DNA from: Paenibacillus physcomitrellae
GTDB taxonomy: Bacteria; Bacillota; Bacilli; Paenibacillales; Paenibacillaceae
Direction of reading: 5' to 3'
Length of the DNA stretch: 64,000 nt
Assembly (NCBI RefSeq): GCF_002240225.1
Contig: NZ_CP022584.1
Coordinates: 4,306,094-4,370,093, forward strand
This document shows positions 8,844 through 16,904 of the stretch, one piece after another. Within the stretch, counting starts at the first letter, position 1. Each line of letters starts with the position of its first letter. The notes under the pieces are model-generated. The model did not search any database. It worked only from the letters and a program-made list of their open reading frames with translations, and was not told the origin of the DNA. Both the position numbers and the translations under genes were made by a program.

Positions 8844-10277
8844 CTACATCAGTCCGCGCAGTGCTTTGGCGAAGCCGGCGATGCCCCGGCGGATTTCGTC
8901 CGCTTTGGCTCTGGCAAACGTAAAACGGACATACCCCGCGTCAGAGCCGTAGACACTGCCCGGTACAAATACGACGCCGTTTCTAATGGCTTCATCCAGC
9001 AGCTTGGCTTCGGGAACATCGGGCACCAGCTTGCACCATAAATGGAGTCCGCCTTCGGGGACCGTATAAAGGACCAAGTCTCCAAGCTCCTTCTGCAGCG
9101 CTTCGATCAGCAGATCCCGTTTGAAGATCAGCTGCATCCGCAGCCGGTTCAGATGTGGTTCGAATTGCGGCGACTTCAAAAACTGCGCGGCCACCTGCTG
9201 CGGAATGACGCTGAGGCCAAAGTCCATTTGCTGCCGGGCATCGGCCAGTCTTTCTACGATGGCATGCGGGGCGACCATCCAGCCGACCCGCAGTCCGGAA
9301 GCCGCGATTTTGGAGAACGAGCCGATGTGCAGCACGGAGCCGTTGACGTCCGCCGCTTTAAGCGGCAGCGGGGCTTCTCCGTTATAGGCCGTCAGGCTGA
9401 ACGGATCGTCCTCGACGATCGGGAGTCCCAGCTCGCTGGCGACGTCCAGCAGCTGCTTGCGGCGTTCGGCGCTCGTTACCGTGCCGGTCGGATTCTGAAA
9501 ATTAGGATTCAGGAACACCATCTTGATCCGGTGTTTCTTATGGAGCAGCCGGATCTCTTCGGGATTTACGCCGCAGCGGTCCACCGGAAGCCGGAACAGC
9601 CGAAGCCCCGCAGACTGAAACATCGGCAGGGAATAGCAATAGGAGGGATCTTCGATCGCAACCGCGTCCCCCGGCGACAATAAACATTGCGTAATCAAAT
9701 ACAGCGATTGCTGGGAGCCGGAAGTAATCAGAATAGACGATTCTCCCGTTTCAATGCTCCGGTATTTACTCAGATAAGGAACAAGCGCTTGCCTAAGCGG
9801 GACGTAGCCCTGCGGGTGATCGTACCCTAAATAAGAGGTATACTGATGGCCGTTCATCAGCGCCGTAATTTCTTCGATCGGCGCCAGATCCGCGGACAAC
9901 TCGCCGCTCGCGAAATCGATCAGGGAAGGCTGCTGGTTCAGCGCTTCCCTGATTTTGCGCATAAACGGCAAATTTGGCAGGAAGCTGCCGCCTTCCACGT
10001 ACCGGTTCCAGTTCGGCGTATGTTTGGGCGTCGCCCCCCATTTGGTCCGGCTTACGCGGGTACCGCTGCCTGACCGGCTTTCGATAATGCCCATAGCCCG
10101 CAGCTCCCCAAAAGCCATAATAATAGTGCTGCGATTGACTCCAAACTGCTCGGCCAATTTTCTTTCGGACGGCAGCAGGCTGCCCGGCGGGAATTCGCCG
10201 TAGGATATTCGCTGCTCCAGATGATCGGCGATTTGTTCATATAACGTTTGTTTGCTTTGGCGATCGGGCCTCCACAT
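8844..10277 (-). CDS. MocR-type PLP-dependent transcriptional regulator
   Basis: A 477-residue fusion of an N-terminal GntR winged helix (residues 1-75, with YEQIADHLEQRI and LLPSERKLAEQFGVNRSTI) to a class I aminotransferase-like domain. The PLP lysine is in GSFSKIAASGLRVGW, and NPNFQNPTG contacts the cofactor. Proteins of this type (GabR, PdxR, TauR) sense an amino compound or PLP through the aminotransferase domain and usually control a divergent neighbour. Here that neighbour is the nitrilase at 10645. An intergenic direct repeat may be its operator. The actual ligand is unknown. Confidence 0.9.
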   Translation of the reverse strand: MWRPDRQSKQTLYEQIADHLEQRISYGEFPPGSLLPSERKLAEQFGVNRSTIIMAFGELRAMGIIESRSGSGTRVSRTKWGATPKHTPNWNRYVEGGSFLPNLPFMRKIREALNQQPSLIDFASGELSADLAPIEEITALMNGHQYTSYLGYDHPQGYVPLRQALVPYLSKYRSIETGESSILITSGSQQSLYLITQCLLSPGDAVAIEDPSYCYSLPMFQSAGLRLFRLPVDRCGVNPEEIRLLHKKHRIKMVFLNPNFQNPTGTVTSAERRKQLLDVASELGLPIVEDDPFSLTAYNGEAPLPLKAADVNGSVLHIGSFSKIAASGLRVGWMVAPHAIVERLADARQQMDFGLSVIPQQVAAQFLKSPQFEPHLNRLRMQLIFKRDLLIEALQKELGDLVLYTVPEGGLHLWCKLVPDVPEAKLLDEAIRNGVVFVPGSVYGSDAGYVRFTFARAKADEIRRGIAGFAKALRGLM

Positions 10278-10644
10278 GATGCGACGACCTCCCCAGTAGT
10301 GCTTTTTTAAGTTTGTGCTCTTTCAGGTGATTGTGATTTTTATCATAGCACTGTTTATTGGCGTTTCAGATGGTTGTTTCCGGATAAACGTGACAAAACT
10401 AAAGCGATTTTATAGCAATTTGTTGAACATGGATGGGTAGAAAGAAGGGCGCAATGGCTGGTCTGTCAGCAAAATTTCCGCAATTTGGAGGATGAACGAC
10501 TTGTAAACGGCTAAATACGACCCGTTATTTCATAAGGTTATGTCTATAATTGGATGGGTCAGATTGGTCCAATTTTGGGTGGTCTGATTTTCAGAATTTT
10601 ATTTTAATATAGTCTCAATCAGGTCATTTGGGAGGGGATACGAT
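10278..10644. other. 367-bp divergent control region between MocR gene and nitrilase
   Basis: No gene is supportable. The half nearest the nitrilase has a TATAAT at 10545-10550 without a good -35 element, a related pair of boxes at 10557-10590, and a TATAGT at 10608-10613. Weak or missing -35 elements fit an activator-dependent promoter. Confidence 0.55.
10556..10590. promoter_or_regulatory. Candidate MocR operator: imperfect direct repeat
   Basis: GGTCAGATT (about 10557-10565) and GGTCTGATT (10581-10589) are direct repeats on the plus strand about 24 bp apart, with a TGGTCCAATTTTGGGTGG segment between. MocR-type regulators commonly bind direct repeats. The second copy overlaps the -35 position expected for TATAGT at 10608-10613, a geometry that would suit activation of the nitrilase gene. 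Confidence 0.45.
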
Positions 10645-11598
10645 ATGAATAAACGTCAAATTAAGGTAGCGGCCATTCAGTCCGCCCCGCTGCTGTTCGA
10701 TAAGCAGTCCGCCATGGACAGAATTGACGACAAAACCCGGGAGGCGGCGCGGCAGGGAGCCGAGCTGATCGTATTTCCCGAGGTATTTCTGCCAGGCTAC
10801 CCGCGAGGGTTAAGCTTTGGTGCCCGGGTGGGCAGCCGCACGGCGGGAGGAAGGAAGGACTGGGAGCGCTACTGGGCAAGCAGCATCGACGTTCCCGGGC
10901 CTGAAACGGTGGTATTCGGCGAGCTGGCGAAGGAGCTTGGCGTTTATCTGGTGATTGGCGTGGTGGAGCGCGACCAGGATTTCAGCAGGGCAACTTTGTA
11001 CAACTCGGTCATTTATATCGGGCCGGATGGCCGCCTGCTGGGCAAACACCGAAAGCTCGTTCCGACGGGATCGGAACGCCTGCTGTGGGGACAGGGAGAC
11101 GGCAGCACACTTCCCGTTATCGATACGCCGTTCGGCAGGATCGGAGGGTTGATCTGCTGGGAAAATTACATGCCGCTGGCCCGCACAGCCCTGTATGCGC
11201 AGGGCATTGATATTTATATCGCGCCTACGGCAGACGCCCGCGATACGTGGCAGGCCACGATCCGGCATATCGCCTGTGAAGGCCGCTGCTTTGTGATTGC
11301 CTGCAACCAGTTTGCGACCAAAGCTTCTTATCCCGCCGATCTGGACGGTTACGAAGAGCTGGAGCAGGACGACGAGATTTTGAGCAGGGGCGGCAGTGCC
11401 ATTGTAGGACCGCTTGGCGATTATGTAGCCGGGCCGCTTTACGATGAAGAAGGGATCGTGTTTGCCACGCTGGACCTGGACGAAATCCCGCAAAGCCGGT
11501 TTGATTTCGACGTGGTGGGCCATTACAGCCGTCCGGACGTGTTCCAACTGGTCGTGAACGAGAAGAAGCAGGAGATCGTGCGGAAAACGGAGGGATGA
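10645..11598 (+). CDS. Nitrilase (carbon-nitrogen hydrolase family)
   Basis: A 317-residue member of the nitrilase superfamily. All catalytic residues are visible: Glu46 in FPEVFLPGYPRG, Lys137 in KHRKLVPTGSERLLWGQGDGS, and Cys171 in CWENYMPLAR. The PEVFLPGYPRG and CWENYMPLAR wording is that of true nitrilases (branch 1, hydrolysing R-CN to the acid and ammonia) rather than amidases or beta-ureidopropionases. Its ATG has GGGAGGGG upstream. It faces a MocR-type regulator, suggesting induction by a nitrile or amine-related compound. Substrate range is not readable from sequence. Confidence 0.88.
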   Translation: MNKRQIKVAAIQSAPLLFDKQSAMDRIDDKTREAARQGAELIVFPEVFLPGYPRGLSFGARVGSRTAGGRKDWERYWASSIDVPGPETVVFGELAKELGVYLVIGVVERDQDFSRATLYNSVIYIGPDGRLLGKHRKLVPTGSERLLWGQGDGSTLPVIDTPFGRIGGLICWENYMPLARTALYAQGIDIYIAPTADARDTWQATIRHIACEGRCFVIACNQFATKASYPADLDGYEELEQDDEILSRGGSAIVGPLGDYVAGPLYDEEGIVFATLDLDEIPQSRFDFDVVGHYSRPDVFQLVVNEKKQEIVRKTEG

Positions 11599-11608
11599 CC
11601 GGGGAAAA

Positions 11609-11661
11609 GTGGTGACCGCGGTGATGTGGTTACCTGGGCGACTGTGGTAACCAAGGCGACA
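11609..11661. repeat. Three degenerate 17-18 bp tandem units between nitrilase and phosphatase genes
   Basis: Units beginning GTGGTGACC (11609), GTGGTTACC (11626) and GTGGTAACC (11644) follow one another; the last two share GGCGAC at their ends. The second and third also form an inverted pair TGGTTACC / GGTAACCA (11627-11653). There is no T-run. Confidence 0.75.
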
Positions 11662-11723
11662 TTGCATGGGGGCCACGTTTTTCGGATTTATACTTAAAGT
11701 AACTTGAGAGGGGAAACATCATC

Positions 11724-12371
11724 ATGGATACGGTGATTTATCTGGTCAGACACGGGCAGACGGAGTGGAATCTGGCGCACAGGATGCAGGGGCACCAGGA
11801 CTCGCCGCTTACCGCTGCCGGGAGACTGCAGGCTGAGAAGCTTCATGAACGTTTAATAAAGGTTGATTTTACTAAGGTATATGCCAGTACAAGCCCCAGG
11901 GCGATTACGACCGCCGAGATCATTTCTGGGAAAAAACGTGAGCGCATCGGCCAATTGGATGGATTAAGGGAAATCAACATGGGCTTGTGGGAAGGACGGC
12001 AGGTTGGAGATATACAGAACGAATATGCGGTGGAGTATGACAACTTTTTTAGCCAGCCGCATATATACTTGCCGACCGCGGGAGGAGAAACCTATATCAA
12101 GCTGCGGGATCGAGCCGTATCTGCTGTTGAAGTTATTCTGTCCGAGGCCGATGCCGCACAGTCCGGAGCGGAAAGGGGTCGAGGCAGCCACATTCTGGTC
12201 GTGACTCACCGCATGACACTGAGGACGCTTATGAACCACTACGCCGGAAACGATCTTGAAGGAATGGGGGGCACACCGGATATTCCGCCGGCCAGCCTGA
12301 GCGCAATTGCATTTAGGGATGGCCGGGCGCGGGTTGAACTTTACGGGGATATTTCGCATTATACGGATTAA
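11724..12371 (+). CDS. Histidine phosphatase family protein (PhoE/GpmB-like)
   Basis: A 215-residue phosphoglycerate-mutase-fold phosphatase. The phosphohistidine motif LVRHGQTEWN is at residues 7-16, the conserved Arg is in STSPRAITTAE, the acid residue in LREINMGLWEGR, and the second His in VVTHRMTLRTL. Such proteins dephosphorylate small metabolites or act as broad phosphatases; the substrate here is open. It is a single gene with GAGAGGGG before the ATG. Its tail faces the hsp20 gene with a shared terminator. Confidence 0.88.
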   Translation: MDTVIYLVRHGQTEWNLAHRMQGHQDSPLTAAGRLQAEKLHERLIKVDFTKVYASTSPRAITTAEIISGKKRERIGQLDGLREINMGLWEGRQVGDIQNEYAVEYDNFFSQPHIYLPTAGGETYIKLRDRAVSAVEVILSEADAAQSGAERGRGSHILVVTHRMTLRTLMNHYAGNDLEGMGGTPDIPPASLSAIAFRDGRARVELYGDISHYTD

Positions 12372-12384
12372 TAGGGCATTAAAG

Positions 12385-12421
12385 AAAAAAGCAGGGCCGC
12401 TGCAGCTTGGCCCTGCTTTGA
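12385..12421. terminator. Terminator shared by histidine phosphatase and hsp20 genes
   Basis: AGCAGGGCC (12390-12398) pairs with GGCCCTGCT (12409-12417). The minus-strand exit gives six T in a row, so it mainly suits hsp20. Confidence 0.75.
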
Positions 12422-12475
12422 ATGTACAATGAATTCTTTTTGGGGATGTTCGGTAATATTTGGCGTAGATTTTAT

Positions 12476-12919
12476 TTATTCAATCTCAATTCGTTTCTTG
12501 GAGCGGCCGTCATCCGGACGTTTAGGGATTTCCAGCTTCAGGATCCCGTTGTCCAGTTTCGCTTTGATGCCGGCCTCGTCAACATTTTCCACGTAGAAGC
12601 GGCGTACAAATTCACCGGAGCGGCGTTCCTTGCGGATCATTTTACTCAAATCATCTTGCTGCTCTGTATATTCATCACGTTTGGCGCGAATGGTCAAATA
12701 ATCGTTGCTCAGTTCGACATCAATGTTATCTTTGGAGATGCCTGGAAGCTCGGCTTCAACCAGATACCGGTCTTTCTCTTCACGGATGTCTGTGCGGAAG
12801 GACTGAGCTGAGCTGTTAAACGGGAAAAACCATGGGTCTTCAACCATCTCATTGAAAGATTTCAGCATTTGTCCGAAATGATCCTCCGTTCTTCTGCGGA
12901 AAGGTGTCAGATCAAACAT
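12476..12919 (-). CDS. Small heat shock protein, Hsp20/alpha-crystallin family
   Basis: A 147-residue Hsp20. The N-terminus (MFDLTPFRRR) precedes an alpha-crystallin domain of about 90 residues with VEAELPGISKDNIDVELSND and the terminal GILKLEIPK motif, followed by an RIEIE tail of I-x-I type that mediates oligomer contacts. It holds unfolding proteins under stress without using ATP. The start is the ATG at 12919 with AAGGAG eight bases upstream; a longer in-frame reading from 13000 lacks a ribosome site. A CtsR-type operator upstream suggests control by the class III heat shock repressor. Confidence 0.93.
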   Translation of the reverse strand: MFDLTPFRRRTEDHFGQMLKSFNEMVEDPWFFPFNSSAQSFRTDIREEKDRYLVEAELPGISKDNIDVELSNDYLTIRAKRDEYTEQQDDLSKMIRKERRSGEFVRRFYVENVDEAGIKAKLDNGILKLEIPKRPDDGRSKKRIEIE

Positions 12920-12971
12920 ACGAATCAGCTCCTTCTCATATGGTGGGTTAGGATTAATCCTTACATTTGAA

Positions 12972-13000
12972 ATTATAAGGAGCAGAGCTTGTACCTTCAA
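12972..13000 (-). promoter_or_regulatory. Sigma-A promoter of hsp20
   Basis: On the minus strand TTGAAG (12995-13000) and TATAAT (12972-12977) are exactly 17 bp apart, giving a leader of about 45 bases before the hsp20 ATG. Confidence 0.7.
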
Positions 13001-13077
13001 AGTCGATTTTTGCCCGTTTTGACTGATTAAAGGGGAATAAAGGTCATTATCATAAAATGCCTTGTGCTTATATTTTG

Positions 13078-13102
13078 TTTGACCTTTTTTGACCTTTTGA
13101 CT
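13078..13102 (-). promoter_or_regulatory. CtsR-type operator, three heptad repeats
   Basis: Read on the minus strand it is GGTCAAA-AAA-GGTCAAA (13078-13094), a perfect match to the remembered CtsR consensus RGTCAAANANRGTCAAA. A third heptad, AGTCAAA, lies one base further upstream (13096-13102). It sits about 80 bp upstream of the best promoter rather than on top of it. Confidence 0.75.
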
Positions 13103-13121
13103 TTATTTGATGAATATTGGG

Positions 13122-14288
13122 CTATAGAGCTCTTTCAACTGCACCGTGTTTCTCCTTCCGGGTCATTGAGTAAAGAGCGCAGACAATTGACAAGAGAATA
13201 ATCACTCCGCCGGCTATAGGATTGTCAGAAACGCTGTATTGGCTCACTATGAATCCGCCTATCATCGAACCAAGCGCGACTCCAATGTGAAGGGAAGAAG
13301 TATTAAAGCCGAGCTGAATATCCGCAGATTGGGGAGCAGTCTCGATCAGATAGCTCTGAATGGCCGGGCTGGGGGCCATATTAAAGGTACACCAGAGGGT
13401 CACCACCAATAATAAACTAAATAGATGGAATACAGCGTAAGGCAGCAGCAGAATCGCTGCGGCATGCAGTGCAAGCGTGATAAGGATCGTCTTCCGTGGA
13501 CCGATCTTGTCTGCGGACCAGCCGCCAATCCAGCCGCCGGCAATTCCGGCGAGACCGTAAATCAGCAGCACCAGACTGATCAGCGGCGTGGATAATCCCA
13601 TTTTTTGCTGCAAATAAGGGGTAATATAGGCGTAAATCGTAAATTGGCCTGTCATTTGCAGGATGGAAATGAGATGGGCAGACAGAATCTTGAGGTTCTT
13701 CAGCGTACCAAACTGCGTACGGAGTGAAACGGACGGTTGTGGTGGTGTCTTGGGCAGAAAACGTTGAACGGATATAGCCACAATCCATGTAAGTACAGCG
13801 ATTAAGACAAAGGTCATTCTCCAGCCCCAGCGGTCACCAATCCATGTGCCTAAAGGGACGCCAAGCATCAAGGCTGCGCTCAGACCCATAAAAATAATGC
13901 CGATTGCACGGCCTTTTAAGGCCGGAGGCACGATACTGGCTGCTAAAGTGATGGACAAAATGATGATGACAGAGCAGCTTGCCGCAAGCACCACTCTGGA
14001 AATTAAAAGCAGGGCAAAATTCGGACTGATAATGGACAGAATATTTCCTGCAAAAAATACCCACATCGCGATAATGAGCAATCTGCGCCGTTCCATTCTG
14101 GCCGTCAAGGCAATGATCACAGGCGAGCCAAAGGCGAACACAAGAGAGTATACGGTAACAAGCTGTCCAGCCGCTGCTACGGAAATTTGCAGATCATGGG
14201 CAATCATCTCGATAATGCCGGCAATGACTAGCTCGACCGTACCGACGACAAAGGCGGCAATAGTTAAAATCCAGACTCTTCTATCCAT
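13122..14288 (-). CDS. MFS transporter, AraJ/PbuE-like efflux family
   Basis: A 388-residue major facilitator protein with 12 predicted helices. The first helix motif FVVGTVELVIAGIIEMIA and the GYxxG-like GVPLGTWIGDRWGWR (motif C region, about residue 140) fit the DHA1 drug/nucleoside exporters such as PbuE, YdhP and AraJ. It probably exports a small polar or toxic compound by proton antiport. It is preceded six bases upstream by the Atu4866-like gene in the same direction, and both diverge from an AraC regulator, which likely controls them. Confidence 0.85.
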   Translation of the reverse strand: MDRRVWILTIAAFVVGTVELVIAGIIEMIAHDLQISVAAAGQLVTVYSLVFAFGSPVIIALTARMERRRLLIIAMWVFFAGNILSIISPNFALLLISRVVLAASCSVIIILSITLAASIVPPALKGRAIGIIFMGLSAALMLGVPLGTWIGDRWGWRMTFVLIAVLTWIVAISVQRFLPKTPPQPSVSLRTQFGTLKNLKILSAHLISILQMTGQFTIYAYITPYLQQKMGLSTPLISLVLLIYGLAGIAGGWIGGWSADKIGPRKTILITLALHAAAILLLPYAVFHLFSLLLVVTLWCTFNMAPSPAIQSYLIETAPQSADIQLGFNTSSLHIGVALGSMIGGFIVSQYSVSDNPIAGGVIILLSIVCALYSMTRKEKHGAVERAL

Positions 14289-14294
14289 ATTGCT

Positions 14295-14576
14295 TTAATC
14301 CTTTGTGTTTTCCCGATATAAGATCATACCGGCATGATAAAGAATTCCGTTCCGAAATTCACCATCAGCGGTAAAGCCCGTATCATCTACATAATCAATG
14401 TGATTATCCGTAACTGTATAACTGCCTGTATAGGCACTTTTTCTGTTGCCCCGTGCTTCATCATACCGGCCGTTCGGCAATAGCTCTTGACGAATATATC
14501 CATCCGCTGTAACCCACATTCCCACATACGGGTGATTGCTTTCGGAGGTCATATGGTTAGAGTTGTTGATCTTCAT
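14295..14576 (-). CDS. Atu4866-domain protein
   Basis: A 93-residue protein whose core GMWVTADGYIRQELLPNGRY and DDTGFTADGEF match the small beta-rich Atu4866 family, named after an Agrobacterium protein. The molecular role is unknown; the fold resembles small lipocalin-like barrels. Genes of this family often sit with AraC regulators and exporters or reductases, as here. The MFS gene starts six bases after its stop, so they form one transcript. Confidence 0.8.
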   Translation of the reverse strand: MKINNSNHMTSESNHPYVGMWVTADGYIRQELLPNGRYDEARGNRKSAYTGSYTVTDNHIDYVDDTGFTADGEFRNGILYHAGMILYRENTKD

Positions 14577-14750
14577 TAGTTATCTTCTCCTTCATGAAAT
14601 GTTGTCATTTACAGCCGCTATGGATATTATGAAGCAGTTGAAAAATGAAACGATAGAAGATTCATTGCAAAAGATCGCTCATTCCTCTCAAACGGCTAAC
14701 AAAAACCAGGAAAAGGGATATAATATCGTATACATGACCTTAGAAGGAAA

Positions 14751-15710
14751 GTGGGGACGTGCGTGCCGGAAACAACCAATCTTGCATCCAAACAAAAAGA
14801 ACTCGCAGCTTTGATTGACCAGTTCTCGTCTGGGGAAGGGGTTAACGCGACGGACATACCTTCTTTAAGCTGTATCCGCAGTTCAAAAATCACCGAGCCG
14901 ATTTACAGAGTTCACGAGCCTGCTTTATGTATCGTAGCCCAAGGTAAAAAAGAAGTGATTCTGGCAGAGGAAAGATACCTATACGGACCTTCCGATTATC
15001 TTGTGGTTTCCGTTGATCTTCCGGTATCGGGACAAATTATTGAAGCTTCATCCGATAGGCCCTATTTGTGCTTCAGGCTTGATTTTAAGCCTGCTCAAAT
15101 TGTAGAGCTTCTGGAGGAATCCGAGCTTCGTACGATTCAACTTCAACTTGGCAGTTCCAGACGGGGGCTTTTTATTAGTCAGACAAGCACTTCGCTTATT
15201 GATGCCGCTATAAGGCTTGTACGGTTACTAGAGACACCTGAGGATATTAAAGCTTTGGCACCGATGTATACCCGTGAAATCCTGTACAGGATTTTGAAAG
15301 GACGTCAGGGGGAGATGCTGAAGCAGATCGCGGTTGAGGGAAGTGGTACATACCGGATCAAGGAAGTGATCGAACAAATCAAGGAGCACTATGCCCAGCC
15401 GCTTCGAATCGAGGAACTGGCCGAGCTTGCTAATATGAGCCCCTCATCGCTGCACAGGCATTTTAAAGAAGTTACAGCTATGAGCCCTCTGCAATATCAA
15501 AAAAGAATCAGACTGCAGGAAGCACGGCGTCTCTTGCTATCTGATACTCCAAATGCAGCGGAAGCCGCCTTTCAGGTGGGCTACGACAGTCCGTCCCATT
15601 TCAGCCGGGAGTATGCAAAAATGTTCGGCCTGCCGCCAATTGCTGATATGAAGCGCCTGCGTGATGCTTTAATGGGGGATCAGCCGCAAGGCTCTATCGA
15701 GGTTTTGTAA
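14751..15710 (+). CDS. AraC-family transcriptional regulator with N-terminal cupin (AraC_N type)
   Basis: About 319 residues. The N-terminal half has the AraC_N cupin signature (EPALCIVAQGKKEVILAEERYLYGP), and the C-terminal 100 residues hold two helix-turn-helix units (RIEELAELANMSPSSLHRHFKEVTAMSPLQYQKRIRL and AAFQVGYDSPSHFSREYAKMFG). The start is uncertain: GTG at 14751 has AGAAGG only three bases upstream, while GTG at 14763 has GTGGGGA at five. It diverges from the Atu4866-MFS pair, its most likely target. The inducer is unknown. Confidence 0.85.
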   Translation: MGTCVPETTNLASKQKELAALIDQFSSGEGVNATDIPSLSCIRSSKITEPIYRVHEPALCIVAQGKKEVILAEERYLYGPSDYLVVSVDLPVSGQIIEASSDRPYLCFRLDFKPAQIVELLEESELRTIQLQLGSSRRGLFISQTSTSLIDAAIRLVRLLETPEDIKALAPMYTREILYRILKGRQGEMLKQIAVEGSGTYRIKEVIEQIKEHYAQPLRIEELAELANMSPSSLHRHFKEVTAMSPLQYQKRIRLQEARRLLLSDTPNAAEAAFQVGYDSPSHFSREYAKMFGLPPIADMKRLRDALMGDQPQGSIEVL

Positions 15711-15737
15711 GCTTTAACGGAATCACGCTGCCAAACC

Positions 15738-15768
15738 AAAAGCCCGCGCTAGGCGCGGGCTTTTCTCA
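15738..15768. terminator. Bidirectional terminator between AraC gene and rhodanese gene
   Basis: AGCCCGCGC (15741-15749) pairs with GCGCGGGCT (15753-15761) around a three-base loop, with TTTTC on one side and TTTTGG on the other. Confidence 0.85.
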
Positions 15769-16620
15769 TTTTTCCTCTTCTCCCGTAGCCACGGGATTGT
15801 CCTCATAGCTGATCCAGTCACTCCAGCTTCCGGCATAAAGCTTGGCCTGCGGATAACCAAGCAGGTGCAGCGCCAGCACGTTAGGCGTGGCGCTCACGCC
15901 GGAACCGCAATAAACGATCACGTTGCGGTCCTGCTCCAGCGCTTCGGCTGCCGGCTTCAGCTGCTGCCGGATATCGGACTCCGCTTTCCAGGAGCTGCCG
16001 TCGCGGAAGAGGTGTTTCCAGAAACGGTTGATGGCGCCGGGGATATGTCCGGCTTTTTTATCGAGCGGCTCGTGTTCGCCGGCGTAACGGCTTTTGTCCC
16101 GGGAGTCGATGAGCAGGGCGTTTTTGCTGTTTACGGCAGCCCGGACTTCATGGACATCCGCAACCATGGACGCCTGAACCTTCGGTTCGAAAGAGGCCGG
16201 AACTACGATGCGTGTATCCGAGGTGACGGGGTAACCGCCATTTTTCCAGGCCGAATAGCCTTCGTCCAGGACGGACACATTTTCGTGCCCCAGCCATCGG
16301 AGCAGCCACCAGAGTCTGGCGGCGTACATGCCTCCTTGATCATCATAAGCGACGACGCGCACCTGATTGCCTATGCCGGCGCGGCTCAGTTTGGCCGCAA
16401 GCTCCTGCGGGTCCGGCAGCGGATGTCTGCCGCCGTGTTCGCCGGGAGGGGCGGACAGATCCTGCTCCAGATCCAGGTAAACGGCCCCGGGGATATGGTC
16501 TTCCTTATATGCGAGAGGCCCGGCTTCCTGATCGGCTAAATCGAATCGGCAATCGGCGATTACCAAATCGGGTTCATACATGCGGGCAAGCAGCCACTGC
16601 TTGGATACGATGGGTTCCAT
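15766..16620 (-). CDS. Sulfurtransferase with two rhodanese domains
   Basis: 284 residues made of an inactive N-terminal rhodanese domain (residues 1-135) and an active C-terminal domain with the catalytic Cys in VIVYCGSGVSAT. The CGSGV loop resembles mercaptopyruvate and thiosulfate sulfurtransferases (CGSGVTA). It moves sulfane sulfur to cyanide or a thiol acceptor in the cytoplasm. The start is the ATG at 16620 with GGAGGAG just upstream; a longer frame to 16779 has no such site. It is monocistronic and ends inside the shared terminator region. Confidence 0.9.
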   Translation of the reverse strand: MEPIVSKQWLLARMYEPDLVIADCRFDLADQEAGPLAYKEDHIPGAVYLDLEQDLSAPPGEHGGRHPLPDPQELAAKLSRAGIGNQVRVVAYDDQGGMYAARLWWLLRWLGHENVSVLDEGYSAWKNGGYPVTSDTRIVVPASFEPKVQASMVADVHEVRAAVNSKNALLIDSRDKSRYAGEHEPLDKKAGHIPGAINRFWKHLFRDGSSWKAESDIRQQLKPAAEALEQDRNVIVYCGSGVSATPNVLALHLLGYPQAKLYAGSWSDWISYEDNPVATGEEEK

Positions 16621-16904
16621 CTTGCTCCTCCTTCTAAATGGAATTGCTGGGCAGGCATCCATTCTCATTCGTGCCTGTTCTATTCTTCCCTCAATGTAGC
16701 ACATGTGAAAGGGGTGTACAATTCCATCAAATGTGGGGGGATTCGATAATGCCGCAGGAAATTCGCAAATAATCAACAAAAAATACTATAATATCTATCA
16801 AAATATCCATAAGGGCTATTTCGAATTTGGTAGAAGGTGTGGTTAAATAGGGAAATAGAAGAATTAGAAGGAATATATTGAATTTGCCTAGCTAGGAGGG
16901 AACC

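Noticed and set aside
16790-16904. Possible cyclic-di-AMP (ydaO) riboswitch before the NlpC/P60 gene
   Set aside because: Such elements are frequent before wall hydrolase genes, but the conserved ydaO motifs are absent and the spacer is short and AT-rich.
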